Positions 1 to 8,980 of a DNA stretch of 64,000 nucleotides are shown here, in pieces (position 1 is the first letter of the stretch; each line of letters opens with the position of its first letter). This DNA comes from Paraneptunicella aestuarii. Its GTDB lineage: Bacteria; Pseudomonadota; Gammaproteobacteria; Enterobacterales; Alteromonadaceae. The position numbers and the translations under genes were made by a program. The stretch is from the NCBI RefSeq assembly GCF_019900845.1, contig NZ_CP074570.1, forward strand, positions 3,906,001 to 3,970,000, read 5' to 3'. Under the pieces are notes generated by a model. The model made no database searches, was not told where the DNA came from, and was given only the letters and a program-made list of their open reading frames with translations.

Positions 1-1400
1 GTCAGTGGGTAGTTCACATTCCAGCCATAGTTTTCTACGCGGTCATGCAAGTCCTGGAATTGATAACGAGCTGAAGTGGTACTGTTGCTCAGGCCACTTT
101 CATTGACCAAATCAAACAATCCATCTTCGTTGTCGTCTTCAAGAATAAAACGTGCAGATAAACCACCTGGAGCGTTACGGCTTGAACGCCCCAAAGAATA
201 GCGCCAGTCAACACCAAGGAAGCCAAGCTCAGGGAAGGTATGCATACCTTTGATTTGGTTAACAAACAGCTTACGCTCTTCATATAACACATCAAATTCA
301 CGGATACGCTGACCATCTTCAAGCAAGATGTTGTTACTTTGACCTTGCTTTTCTTTTAAACGGTCGCTGGTGTCATTCAATACGATGGAACTGAAATCAA
401 TGCGGTGATTACGTCTGTAATCAATACCGAAGTTCATCATGCCCGACCATTTAATGGAATGCTCAGTGGTTTGTACGTCATCGAAGAAACGTACAAAACG
501 GACGTTGTCGCCATCACGAGAAGCTTGTTCACCCAAAAACTCTTCCGACACATCCCAGCTATTGTCATAGCCAACAGTCGCTAAAAAGCCTAAGCGAAAA
601 TCTTCGTTGTAATCGAAGTTATTACCCAAAGCGAAAGTAAATCCATAGTCAGGATCTACGCTATCCAGATAAGGGTCATAATCTCGATTTAAGTCTTTAA
701 CAAAATCACGCGCTTCATTGGCAGTGATATTTTTAAAGAAATTCAAGCTGTCCCATTCTTGCTGAATTGATGCTGGCGCTGCGCGCAAACCATCATCTTT
801 ACCAAGAAAGCTACTGCCGTCATTGTATTGATAAGCATCGTCGAAATTGTCGGAGTTACCGCCAATTTTCACACTGCCATTGAAAACAAAATCCGTCGGG
901 ATCGTCTTCAAACGAATATCCACGTTACCACCACCAAATGCCGCAGGCATGGAAGGGGAATAGGATTTTTGTACCGACAGGCTTTCAATAATGTCAGATG
1001 GAAACAAATCCAGAGGGATAACCGAGCGAGTCGGATCCGGGCTAGGAACAGAACTACCATTCAATTGTGTACTGGAATAACGTTCACCCAAACCACGTAC
1101 ATAAATGAATTTGCCATCAACCAGGGTCAAACCGGTTACACGACGTAAAGCAGAAGCTGCGTCGCTGTCACCGGTACGAGAAATTTGTTCAGCACCCAGG
1201 ATATCCGCAACAAACGCTTGTTCTTTACGTTCCTGTAGCACTGCTGTTGCACTGCCTTTCAAACGTGTACCAACAGCTACCACTTCCTCGATTGTTTGTT
1301 CTTCCTCTTGCTCCTGAGCTAATGCAGGCTGCAAGCTCATCGCGGCAACGACTGCTAAAGTCACTTTTGCCAGAGGATATGCTTTAGAACGCATAGTCAT
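1..1400 (-). CDS. TonB-dependent outer-membrane receptor (partial, 3' end beyond window)
   Basis: Reading the minus strand from ATG at 1400 gives an open frame of 466 codons that leaves the window at base 1, so the C-terminal beta-barrel is missing. The start has a GAGG ribosome-binding site five to six bases upstream. Residues 1-28 form a signal peptide ending LQPALA. An acidic EQEEEQTIEEVVAVGTR stretch resembles a TonB box. A plug domain follows, with the typical RRVTGLTLVDGKFIYVRGLG run and PLDLFPSDIIESLSV. Such receptors import bulky nutrients across the outer membrane using TonB energy. The gene lies 149 bp downstream of a large lipoprotein gene on the same strand, suggesting a receptor/surface-lipoprotein pair. 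A PhoB-box-like site upstream of the lipoprotein suggests phosphate control. The substrate cannot be told. Confidence 0.9.
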   Translation of the reverse strand, partial: MTMRSKAYPLAKVTLAVVAAMSLQPALAQEQEEEQTIEEVVAVGTRLKGSATAVLQERKEQAFVADILGAEQISRTGDSDAASALRRVTGLTLVDGKFIYVRGLGERYSSTQLNGSSVPSPDPTRSVIPLDLFPSDIIESLSVQKSYSPSMPAAFGGGNVDIRLKTIPTDFVFNGSVKIGGNSDNFDDAYQYNDGSSFLGKDDGLRAAPASIQQEWDSLNFFKNITANEARDFVKDLNRDYDPYLDSVDPDYGFTFALGNNFDYNEDFRLGFLATVGYDNSWDVSEEFLGEQASRDGDNVRFVRFFDDVQTTEHSIKWSGMMNFGIDYRRNHRIDFSSIVLNDTSDRLKEKQGQSNNILLEDGQRIREFDVLYEERKLFVNQIKGMHTFPELGFLGVDWRYSLGRSSRNAPGGLSARFILEDDNEDGLFDLVNESGLSNSTTSARYQFQDLHDRVENYGWNVNYPL

Positions 1401-1496
1401 TCGTTACCTCATTTGAAATCGTTAATTCGGGATGTTCGCATGTTACGGTGTTCGTCAACCGACATCCCACCAAAAATTTCACGCGCCTTTTACAGG

Positions 1497-1522
1497 AAGT
1501 GCGCTGCCTTGGCAACGCACTT
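1497..1522 (-). promoter_or_regulatory. Strong hairpin between lipoprotein and receptor genes
   Basis: On the minus strand the sequence AAGTGCGTTGCC, AA, GGCAGCGCACTT folds into a 12-bp stem with one G-U pair and a two-base turn. No T tract follows, so it is not a classical terminator. It lies after the lipoprotein stop (1550) and about 97 bases before the receptor start (1400). It may stabilise the upstream mRNA or attenuate read-through, giving more lipoprotein than receptor. Confidence 0.6.
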
Positions 1523-1549
1523 CGTTATTCTTAAAAAGCGGTTTGAGGT

Positions 1550-4294
1550 TTACTCAAGACCAACAGTCCAGCCAGCAGTCCAGTCGTTTGACTCTTCTAC
1601 TGCACCGATGAAGTCAACATTGTCGAAGAATGTGTCACCGGAGAAGTCCTTCGCAGTACCGTTGTAAATAGTGTAGATACCATTTACTACCTCTGCCTGG
1701 CTAGCCGCTACCGCGTTACCAGATTGAGTGTTCAGGAACCAGTTTTGCAAATCCACTGCACCAGCTGCATTCTTGAAGTTCTCGCCGTTTTCACAAGCGA
1801 TAACCGAGTTAGTCATAGTGATAGTGCCATCACCCAGGTTCAATTGGCTTTCAGTTGAGTTTTCAACTTCGAAGCATTCACCCATACCAGCAGGACCAGT
1901 GATAACGAAGTTAGCCAACTGAGCACCCGTACCTTCGCGCAAGTAAACACCCTCAGAATCATCTTCACCATCGAAGTTGTTACCGATGATAGTCATGTTC
2001 GCAATTGAAGGGTTAGATTGAGGCTGCTTGTCTGGTGTAGAACCATCGTTGTCAGCTTCGATTGCACGGTTAGCATCTGAATCGTCAGCAGCGTGCTTAA
2101 CCAATACGTATTGCATCTTACCTTGATAACCGTTATCCCAGTCTACGCTGTCGTCCTGGTTACCAGTTAATACAACATATTTCAGGTTAACTGTACCACC
2201 GAAGAATTCGATACCATCGTCAGCGTTTTGGTGAACCTGAATGTACTCAACCGTTGTACCAGAACCGATACCACCGAAGGTAATACCGTTCAATTCGTTG
2301 TCAGGGGCGATTTCATAGCCCGCGTGCTTAACAACAACATAGCGAAGCGTACCAGAGTTATCTTCTGTATTCGTACCACCGAATACCGCACCTTCTTCTA
2401 CACCTTCAACTTGAAGTGCACAGTCAGAACCGTCTTGAGGACACTTGTTAGAAGGAGCGTTACCAAGAAGAACCATACCACCCCATTGACCAGCACCAGT
2501 AGTTTCACCTAACAAATCCTGGCTGGAAGTGAAAGTGATTGGTTTGGAAGCAGTACCTTCTGCCATGATTTTAGAACCACGGCTAACCACCAGGTAATCG
2601 TTACCAGAACGACCGAATACTTTAACGCCCGCTTCGATAGTCAAGGTAGCGCTGTCTGCGTTGTCACCACCCACGAATACAGGGCCAGACAATGCGTACA
2701 AGTTACCCGCAGTCAAGGTCAAATCAGAAGTAATACGGCCAGAGATTTGGCAAGTTGTGGTACCAGCAACTGGAGAAATCGCAGTAGTACCAGTAGGGCA
2801 ACCCGCTACAGGAGCAGAAGCAGTGATTTCACCACCACCGAAGCCAAATGCCCAACCTTGACGCCAATCGTTAGTGCCTACAGCACCGATGAAGTCAGTT
2901 GCATCGAAGAAACCGTCAACAGCAGAAGCGTCTGTACCAGCACCCAACAGAGGAGAACCAGCCATAGGGGCACCCGTGTTAGACAACATAACAGATTCAG
3001 AAACGCTGTTACCTGTTTGAGTGTTCAGGAACCAGTTTTCCAAATCCACTGCGCCAGCAGCACTCTTGAAGTTTTCGCCGTTAGTACAAGCCATTACAGA
3101 ACTGGTAATAGTGATAGTACCATCGCTCAGGTTAGCCTGGCTTTCGTCAGAGTTTTCAACTTCCAGACATTCACCCATTTCAGAAGGGCCAGTTACAACC
3201 ATGTTGTAAATTTGAGCACCCGTACCTTCACGAAGATAAACACCTTCAGAGTCATCTTCACCGTCGAAGTTGTTACCAATGATGGTCAAGTTAGAAATCA
3301 TTGGGTTAGATTGTGGATCTTTATCAGGAGTAGAACCATCGTTGTCAGCTTCGATACCACGGTTTGCATCGCCAGAGTTTTTGTCATGCTCGATGTAAAC
3401 GTACTGCATCTTACCGCGGTAGCCGTTATCCCAGTCTACGCTGTCGTCCTGGTTACCAGTTAATACCAAGTGCTTAAGTTCAACGTTACCACCGAAGAAC
3501 TCAACACCGTCGTCAGCATTTGAGTGAACTTGCAAGTAATCAACTTCAGTACCTGAACCAACACCACCGAAGGTTACACCGTTCAATTCGTTGTCAGGTG
3601 CGATTTCATAACCCGCGAACTTAACAACAACGTATTTTAAAGAACCTGAATCGTCAGCTTCGTTAGTACCACCAAAGACCGCACCTTCTTCTACACCTTC
3701 AACTTGAAGTGCGCAGTCAGAACCGTCTTGAGGACATTTGTTAGAAGGAGCATTACCAAGAATAACCATACCGCCCCACTGACCAGCGCCAGTGGTTTCA
3801 CCCACAACGTCTTGCAAAGAAGTCATGATGATAGGCGCGCTTGCCGTACCCGCTGCTTCAATTTTTGAATCACGGCTAACAACCAGATAGTCATTACCGC
3901 TTTGGCCGAAGATAACAGTACCTTCTTCAATTGTCAGAGTAGCGCTGTCAGCTTTGTCGTTACCCACAAATACAGGACCAGAAAGCGCATAGAAAGCATC
4001 ATTAGTCAGAGTTATATCTGAAGTGATGCGACCGGATAAAGTTTGAACAACAACAGACTCACCCAATGCAGCAGAAACCGCCTGACTCAAACCTGCATTG
4101 AATTCACCAGGAAGAGGAGTAGTTGGTGTAGTTGGAGTCGTAGGGGTAGTTGAACCACCATTATTCGTTGTGTTGTTGCTATTGTTAACACTGTTATCAA
4201 CATTGCCTTCATTGATGTTGATGTCGCCGCCACAGCCCACGAGTGTGATAGCTGCTGCCAGTGCAGAAACTTTAAACAAGTCTTTAAGTTCCAT
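1550..4294 (-). CDS. Large surface lipoprotein with internal duplication
   Basis: A 914-residue protein with a lipoprotein signal peptide (LVGC, lipid-bearing Cys21). A low-complexity linker rich in Asn, then Thr and Pro (residues about 25-62), is followed by two homologous modules of roughly 400 residues. Each carries SGRITSD, ALSGPVFVG, NDYLVVSR, AGQWGGMV, LGNAPSNKCPQDGSDCALQ, GNQDDSVDWDNGY and GNNFDGEDDSEGVYLREG. Repeated short beta-type turns with many Asp and Asn suggest a right-handed beta-helix, perhaps Ca-binding; that is inference. Each module has a CPQDGSDC cysteine pair. The gene precedes a TonB-dependent receptor and has a PhoB-box-like site upstream, so a phosphate-starvation surface protein serving the receptor is plausible. 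I do not recognise a named family. Confidence 0.85.
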   Translation of the reverse strand: MELKDLFKVSALAAAITLVGCGGDININEGNVDNSVNNSNNTTNNGGSTTPTTPTTPTTPLPGEFNAGLSQAVSAALGESVVVQTLSGRITSDITLTNDAFYALSGPVFVGNDKADSATLTIEEGTVIFGQSGNDYLVVSRDSKIEAAGTASAPIIMTSLQDVVGETTGAGQWGGMVILGNAPSNKCPQDGSDCALQVEGVEEGAVFGGTNEADDSGSLKYVVVKFAGYEIAPDNELNGVTFGGVGSGTEVDYLQVHSNADDGVEFFGGNVELKHLVLTGNQDDSVDWDNGYRGKMQYVYIEHDKNSGDANRGIEADNDGSTPDKDPQSNPMISNLTIIGNNFDGEDDSEGVYLREGTGAQIYNMVVTGPSEMGECLEVENSDESQANLSDGTITITSSVMACTNGENFKSAAGAVDLENWFLNTQTGNSVSESVMLSNTGAPMAGSPLLGAGTDASAVDGFFDATDFIGAVGTNDWRQGWAFGFGGGEITASAPVAGCPTGTTAISPVAGTTTCQISGRITSDLTLTAGNLYALSGPVFVGGDNADSATLTIEAGVKVFGRSGNDYLVVSRGSKIMAEGTASKPITFTSSQDLLGETTGAGQWGGMVLLGNAPSNKCPQDGSDCALQVEGVEEGAVFGGTNTEDNSGTLRYVVVKHAGYEIAPDNELNGITFGGIGSGTTVEYIQVHQNADDGIEFFGGTVNLKYVVLTGNQDDSVDWDNGYQGKMQYVLVKHAADDSDANRAIEADNDGSTPDKQPQSNPSIANMTIIGNNFDGEDDSEGVYLREGTGAQLANFVITGPAGMGECFEVENSTESQLNLGDGTITMTNSVIACENGENFKNAAGAVDLQNWFLNTQSGNAVAASQAEVVNGIYTIYNGTAKDFSGDTFFDNVDFIGAVEESNDWTAGWTVGLE
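1560..4010 (-). repeat. Intragenic tandem duplication (two modules of about 1.2 kb)
   Basis: The two halves of the lipoprotein gene (about 1.56-2.75 kb and 2.86-4.01 kb) are clearly alike at the DNA level. For example, the segments around 2400-2480 and 3690-3770 are nearly the same and encode the same CPQDGSDC region. Boundaries are approximate. This is a gene-internal duplication that could recombine, not a mobile element. Confidence 0.8.
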
Positions 4295-4358
4295 TGTTGT
4301 GCTCCGAAGTTGGAAATTCGCGTAATAAATAAAACTGGCGCAAGACTAGCGGACAACT

Positions 4359-4376
4359 GTGACATATTTGTTACAG
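4359..4376 (-). promoter_or_regulatory. Putative PhoB box upstream of the lipoprotein gene
   Basis: The minus strand reads CTGTAAC-AAAT-ATGTCAC, two 7-base repeats 11 bases apart, each matching five of seven positions of the PhoB half-site CTGTCAT. It lies 65 bases upstream of the lipoprotein ATG (4294). A further CTGTCAC occurs on the plus strand at 4384-4390. PhoB is encoded 4 kb away. The call rests on motif match and context only. Confidence 0.55.
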
Positions 4377-4586
4377 CCATTTCCTGTCACAAATGTTTAA
4401 TAATGCTTTCCATCTTGAGGGTAAATTTATTATCAGAAACAAGAGGTTATGAATGAGAGAATCAGAACCGAAAAAGATATTAGTTATCGTAAAAACAAAC
4501 CGGCTCAATGCTCAAAATAAGAAAAATTGCGCTTTTAAACTAATGACTTAGCAATATTTAATAAATACTCAACAACAGCGGAACAG

Positions 4587-5390
4587 CTACTGATTAATAG
4601 TGCGAAACCACTTGGTGATCACAAACTTTTCGCCAGCAGTTACAGGGTGAGCCTGATGTAGTGTATCGGGATTGGGCACACCATTTGGCAACAGATTGTT
4701 CCATACCAGCCCATAACCGCGGGTCGGCTGAAACTTCCGTGACACATTAAGAAACTCTGTTGCTCCACCTTTACAGTCATCATTTAAGTAAATCATCACT
4801 GTCCAGGTGCGCTGACCTCTTCGCGACGCATGCTGACGATATTCGTCTGAGCCCGGCTCAAAATAATCGGTATGCTGTTTGAACTCTTGGCCTTGCTGAT
4901 AACGTTGTGCCTGAATAACTTCATTCTCACCCACACCAAGCTGCAAGGTTTGCACGATTTTGCTTTCCACTTGCGATACAACAGGATCACTAAGGAATGA
5001 CAAGTTACAGGTGGTGGAAGTGCGAAAACCCTCGTAACCCGACTTGGCACTAATTTTTGAAGGCTGGAAATTAGCCTGAGCAATCCGAATAATATCTTCA
5101 CATTCTGATGCAGTTAACAAATCAGGCAAACCATACAATTGAATTTGAGGTGTGGAGAAATCCTCTACCTGAATATGGTCGTCAGTTAAAAAACGAGGGC
5201 GGGACAGCGTTTGATAAAACGCTTCATCAAAGGGAGTCTTTACATTATCAGGCAGGTTCTTGCCTAATAATGCTTTACATTCTTCAAACTGAAATCCGTT
5301 TTCCATCAGGGTATTGAGCAATTTAATGGCGGGCTGCCCCGCCAATAGCTGCTGCAAAATCCAGTTTTTCCAATTTCCCGGCAGGGACAT
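4587..5390 (-). CDS. Prolyl-4-hydroxylase-like 2-oxoglutarate/Fe(II) oxygenase
   Basis: A 267-residue protein whose C-terminal two thirds match the P4H-type 2OG-Fe(II) dioxygenase fold. The metal triad is visible as HTD in QEFKQHTDYFEPG and a distal His in TLHQAHPVTAGEKFVITKWF, with the usual Lys/Arg for 2-oxoglutarate just after it. MIYLNDDCKGGATEF is the typical core strand. Such enzymes hydroxylate prolyl or other residues, using O2 and releasing succinate and CO2. There is no signal peptide, so it should be cytosolic. The gene starts 3 bp after the PstS-like stop codon, as the fourth gene of phoB-phoR-pstS-like, which is an unusual neighbour. The substrate is unknown. Confidence 0.85.
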   Translation of the reverse strand: MSLPGNWKNWILQQLLAGQPAIKLLNTLMENGFQFEECKALLGKNLPDNVKTPFDEAFYQTLSRPRFLTDDHIQVEDFSTPQIQLYGLPDLLTASECEDIIRIAQANFQPSKISAKSGYEGFRTSTTCNLSFLSDPVVSQVESKIVQTLQLGVGENEVIQAQRYQQGQEFKQHTDYFEPGSDEYRQHASRRGQRTWTVMIYLNDDCKGGATEFLNVSRKFQPTRGYGLVWNNLLPNGVPNPDTLHQAHPVTAGEKFVITKWFRTINQ

Positions 5391-5393
5391 GGC

Positions 5394-6326
5394 TCAATCC
5401 TTTATCAAATAAAGTTGTCTACGAATATCCTTATCCAATACCGAAACATACCCGGCTTTGCTCACCAAAGCCTGTCCGGTTTGAGACATCACAAAATACA
5501 AAAACTCACGAGTCATGAAAGGCAAGGCTTCATCTGGAGCTTTATTCACGATCAGATACAGAGTACGAGACAGAGGGTAATCTCCTGACGCAATGTTTTC
5601 TGCATTGGCAGGAATATAAACACCACTTTCACCCGCAATTGACAATACTTTCACTCCTGAATAGGCATAACCAAAAGCGGCATAGCCCAAACCGCCTGGC
5701 GCATAGGCAACCGACTGGATAATGGAAGCCGAACTGGGCATTTCATTCACTCGTACTTTGAAATCGCCCTTACACAACGCTTTTTGTTTGAACAAACCAT
5801 ATGTACCCGATACCGAGTTACGCCCATACAGCTTTATTGGCAGTGATTTTCCTGTGCTATTTCCCGTGACCTGCATCCAGTTATCAATGCTGCGAGAACC
5901 TCCGCAGTAACGGGTCACAGAGAAAATCGCATCCACATCTTCCAGGCTTAAGCCCGATACAGGATTATCCAAAGGCACAAATAGCACAATGGCGTCCAGT
6001 GCAGCTTTTAATACAGTCGGTGCATAGCCATATTTACGACGAAAATATTCGATTTCACTGGCTTTAAGCTGACGACTCATTGAACCAATGCTTGCAACCC
6101 CTTCGGTTAGTGCAGTTGGAGCCGTAGCAGACCCAATCGCTTGCATCTGCACATTCACATGAGGATAGATTTGTTTGAAATGCTGAGACCAGAGTGCCAC
6201 AAGATTTGCCATGGTGTCAGAACCGACAATGGTAATCGTTCCGGCAACGCCGGGCTGTTTTTCATATTCATAAGCAGCGCTACCAGCACTGAGAAACAAT
6301 AGACAAGTAAAGATCAGGCTACGCAT
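5394..6326 (-). CDS. PstS-like periplasmic phosphate-binding protein
   Basis: 310 residues with a signal peptide (residues 1-18, LLFLSAGSAAYE). The PstS/SphX family features are IVGSDTMANLV near the N-terminus, a TEGVASIGSMSR loop that usually contacts phosphate, YGRNSVSGTYGLFK and GLGYAAFGYA. Family members bind phosphate for the PstCAB importer or for signalling. No pstCAB genes are in the window. The start overlaps the phoR end by 8 bp, so the two are translationally coupled. That placement suggests either a signalling role with PhoR or a phosphate scavenger made with the regulators. Whether it feeds a transporter elsewhere cannot be seen. Confidence 0.85.
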   Translation of the reverse strand: MRSLIFTCLLFLSAGSAAYEYEKQPGVAGTITIVGSDTMANLVALWSQHFKQIYPHVNVQMQAIGSATAPTALTEGVASIGSMSRQLKASEIEYFRRKYGYAPTVLKAALDAIVLFVPLDNPVSGLSLEDVDAIFSVTRYCGGSRSIDNWMQVTGNSTGKSLPIKLYGRNSVSGTYGLFKQKALCKGDFKVRVNEMPSSASIIQSVAYAPGGLGYAAFGYAYSGVKVLSIAGESGVYIPANAENIASGDYPLSRTLYLIVNKAPDEALPFMTREFLYFVMSQTGQALVSKAGYVSVLDKDIRRQLYLIKD

Positions 6327-7632
6327 GAAGAGCTCTTTTTGCTGTCATATCTTTGGTAAATCCAAATGAAAATTCACTGCCTTCTCCCACTCTACTGGCA
6401 ATTTCCAGCTTGGAATTATGATGCGACAGAACGTGCTTCACAATAGATAATCCCAGACCCGAACCTCCAGTCTTACGGGAACGCGCTTTATCAACACGAT
6501 AAAAGCGCTCGGTTAATCGGCTCAAATGCTCAGGCGCAATACCATCACCATTATCTTTCACAGAAAAACGCGCACCAGCCACATTCGCTTTCCAGTAAAC
6601 CTTGATATCACCGCCGCTGGGTGTGTAATGAATAGCATTAAAGATAAGATTGGAAAACGCACTGCGCAGTTCGGTTTCAACACCATAAACCAACAGGTTG
6701 CTATCAATCTCAAAGGATATTTGATGCCCCTTAGCCTTGTTCAACGTTGCCGCTTCGGTCTCAATAGTGCGCAATATCGCAGGCACATCAACCAACTTTT
6801 CATAGACACGTTCAGAACTCGCTTCAATACGAGACAAGGTTAACAACTCTTCCACCAGATTTTGCATTCTGGTGGCTTGTGACGCCATTTCCCCATGCGC
6901 TTTTTTCAAAAATTCAGGCGGGATCTCTTTTCCCATGGAGAACATTTCCAGATACCCGGTCAATACGGTTAATGGCGTGCGTAATTCATGAGAAACATTA
7001 GCCACGAAGTCTTTGCGCATTTGCTCCAGTTGCGACAATTGAGTCACATCACGCGCAATCAATAAATAGTGCTGCTCGCCATATGGCATGATCCGGTACT
7101 CAAGAATTTTGTCCATGTTAATCGGTGAAGGTACTTCGATAGGATAATCAAAACGACCGGCATTAAAAAAACTGACAAATTCCGGATGGCGGATCAAGTT
7201 GTCGAGTCTGCGCCCGCTATCTTCAGGCCAACGCAAACCTAATTCCAACCGAGCCAAACGGTTACACCAGAAAATATGCCCTTCGGCATCCACAACAACA
7301 ACAGCATCGGGCAACGCTTCCGAACCTTCTTTGAAGCGGCGAATAAGCACCCCAAGCTGTTTACGTTTGTTTCGCGCTCTGCGCTGAGAATAGTAAATGC
7401 CGTCGTAGATATTACCCAGTATTCCACGCGCAGTAGGGGGAGTGATCTTCTTGCTATACCAGAGCCACTGATTAAGTTTAAACAAATTCCAGTAATGAAT
7501 AACGACCAGAGAGGTCATGAAACCTGCCCATGCCAATAATGCGTGATCGAAATACGCACCAACCAGCATAACGAGCAGAAATACCAAAGACAGCTTTACC
7601 AGACTTTTAAACCAGGAAAATGGGTAGTACAC
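6319..7632 (-). CDS. phoR: Phosphate regulon sensor histidine kinase PhoR
   Basis: 437 residues, the usual PhoR length. Two N-terminal membrane segments (about 12-28 and 32-48) are joined by a very short loop, as in PhoR. They are followed by a basic linker, a PAS domain (about 100-200, with ALPDAVVVVDAEGHI), a HisKA domain with the phospho-accepting His215 in NVSHELRTP, and an HATPase domain with N, G1 (DNGDGI) and G2 (GGSGLGLSIV) boxes. It autophosphorylates and passes phosphate to PhoB when external phosphate is low. It lies 249 bp downstream of phoB and overlaps the PstS-like gene. Confidence 0.95.
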   Translation of the reverse strand: MYYPFSWFKSLVKLSLVFLLVMLVGAYFDHALLAWAGFMTSLVVIHYWNLFKLNQWLWYSKKITPPTARGILGNIYDGIYYSQRRARNKRKQLGVLIRRFKEGSEALPDAVVVVDAEGHIFWCNRLARLELGLRWPEDSGRRLDNLIRHPEFVSFFNAGRFDYPIEVPSPINMDKILEYRIMPYGEQHYLLIARDVTQLSQLEQMRKDFVANVSHELRTPLTVLTGYLEMFSMGKEIPPEFLKKAHGEMASQATRMQNLVEELLTLSRIEASSERVYEKLVDVPAILRTIETEAATLNKAKGHQISFEIDSNLLVYGVETELRSAFSNLIFNAIHYTPSGGDIKVYWKANVAGARFSVKDNGDGIAPEHLSRLTERFYRVDKARSRKTGGSGLGLSIVKHVLSHHNSKLEIASRVGEGSEFSFGFTKDMTAKRALHA

Positions 7633-7881
7633 AGGCTAATTCAAACCCCTTTGGCGCTTCCTGACGATTGGCAGCAAGAGTAAGACAACATCAGGTGAGA
7701 ACAACAGTTTATTAATCCCGGAACTCACCGTCTCACCATCTCACTTTTCTTGGCGACTGTGTGGCATGTAATAGCTATCACAACAATCCTTTCAGTCTCT
7801 AATTAAGCCAATTCATTTGGTCAGGGCTTTGTAAGAGCTTAGTTAAGTGCTTGGTAAAAATAACAGGCAAGTTCCAAACCA

Positions 7882-8571
7882 CTACATTTTAGCCGAAAAA
7901 CGATAGCCAGCGCCACGAACTGTTTGGATCATATTTTCATGACCATTACCGGAAATCGCTTTACGTAAACGACGAATGTGAACATCCACGGTACGGTCTT
8001 CAACGTAAACATTGGTTCCCCAAACGTGATCCAGCAACTGTTCACGGCTATACACACGGTCGATATGAGTCATGAAAAAGTGCAGTAACTTAAACTCCGT
8101 TGGCCCCAACTTTAAGTCTTTATCATTGGAAGACACTCGATGAGAAACCGGATCCAGAATCAAGCCATTGACATTGATCACATCATCAGCCGATGTCGGT
8201 GACGCTCTGCGCATCACAGCTTTAATACGCGCAACCAGTTCTTTCGGAGAAAAAGGCTTGGTAACGTAATCATCTGCACCAGCATCAAGGCCACGAACCT
8301 TATCTTCCTCTTCACCACGAGCGGTCAGCATAATAATGGGAATATCCCTTGTATGCTCATGCTGCTTTAACTTTTTGGCAAGCTGAATACCTGAGCCACC
8401 CGGCAACATCCAATCCAGTAATACCAAATCAGGATAGGGTTCTTTTACCTTCTGTAACCCAACATCAAAGTCCTCTGCTTCAATCACGTCATAGTCGGAT
8501 TGTTCCAGCACGAACTTCACCATGTCTCTAATAGGCGCTTCATCTTCAACAACAAGAATACGTTTAGACAT
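7882..8571 (-). CDS. phoB: Phosphate regulon response regulator PhoB
   Basis: 229 residues, OmpR/PhoB class. The receiver domain has the acidic pair EDE at 9-11, phospho-acceptor Asp53 in LLDWMLPG, the Thr in [14 protein letters not shown] and the Lys in [11 protein letters not shown]. The C-terminal winged helix has the PhoB-like [27 protein letters not shown] and [13 protein letters not shown]. It activates genes carrying Pho boxes, such as the candidate at 4359. A weaker box at 8609-8626, just upstream of its own start, suggests autoregulation. Confidence 0.96.
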   Translation of the reverse strand: MSKRILVVEDEAPIRDMVKFVLEQSDYDVIEAEDFDVGLQKVKEPYPDLVLLDWMLPGGSGIQLAKKLKQHEHTRDIPIIMLTARGEEEDKVRGLDAGADDYVTKPFSPKELVARIKAVMRRASPTSADDVINVNGLILDPVSHRVSSNDKDLKLGPTEFKLLHFFMTHIDRVYSREQLLDHVWGTNVYVEDRTVDVHIRRLRKAISGNGHENMIQTVRGAGYRFSAKM

Positions 8572-8980
8572 TCGAAAACCCAGTTATCCAAAAATCGGAC
8601 GAAATTATTTGTCTATTTTGTGACAATTTCATGAAATCAGTAAAAGATTCGCGTTCTTTGCCCGTTTTCATGCCATGCTTTTAGCAATGCAAGGGAGTAT
8701 AGCTTGGATTATCAGGATGTTACAGAAATCGCCCAGAGCATTTGAATTAGCAAGCGTCGAGTCCTCTTAGCCAGGAATTAAAAGCTTGGGACATGTTTCT
8801 CTTTGTTCACAAATTTACACCATAGACAATTTCCAACATAAAAAATGAACAAAGATAAACACGCCCTCATTCAAAATAATGATTAATCACTGTATGCTAT
8901 GTTCTGTCTATGCAAACAGCGAACAAAAATATAAAAACAAGGCGTTAGGCTAAAGAACAACAAGTATAAGGTAGGAATTC
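8572..8980. other. Divergent intergenic region, phoB / histidine kinase
   Basis: 409 bp without a gene, holding the promoters of both flanking genes. Besides the weak PhoB-box-like site it has a perfect 10-bp inverted repeat, TCTTTGTTCA at 8810-8819 and its complement at 8846-8855, about 125 bp before the kinase start. The repeat could be an operator or a long-loop hairpin. No RNA gene was recognised. Confidence 0.5.
8609..8626 (-). promoter_or_regulatory. Possible PhoB box upstream of phoB
   Basis: The minus strand reads TTGTCAC-AAAA-TAGACAA, then ATAATTT downstream. The first half matches the PhoB half-site in five of seven positions and the second in about three. It lies 38 bases upstream of the phoB ATG. 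Autoregulation of phoB is common, but this match is weak. Confidence 0.35.

Noticed and set aside
2747..3463. 238-codon open frame on the plus strand inside the lipoprotein gene
   Set aside because: It is antisense to a strongly supported coding frame and has Thr/Ser/Arg-rich composition without any domain, as expected for a shadow of biased codon use.
1550..4294. CRISPR-like repetition
   Set aside because: The repeated DNA is coding and in frame, forming two long homologous modules. There are no short regular repeats with unique spacers, and no cas genes.
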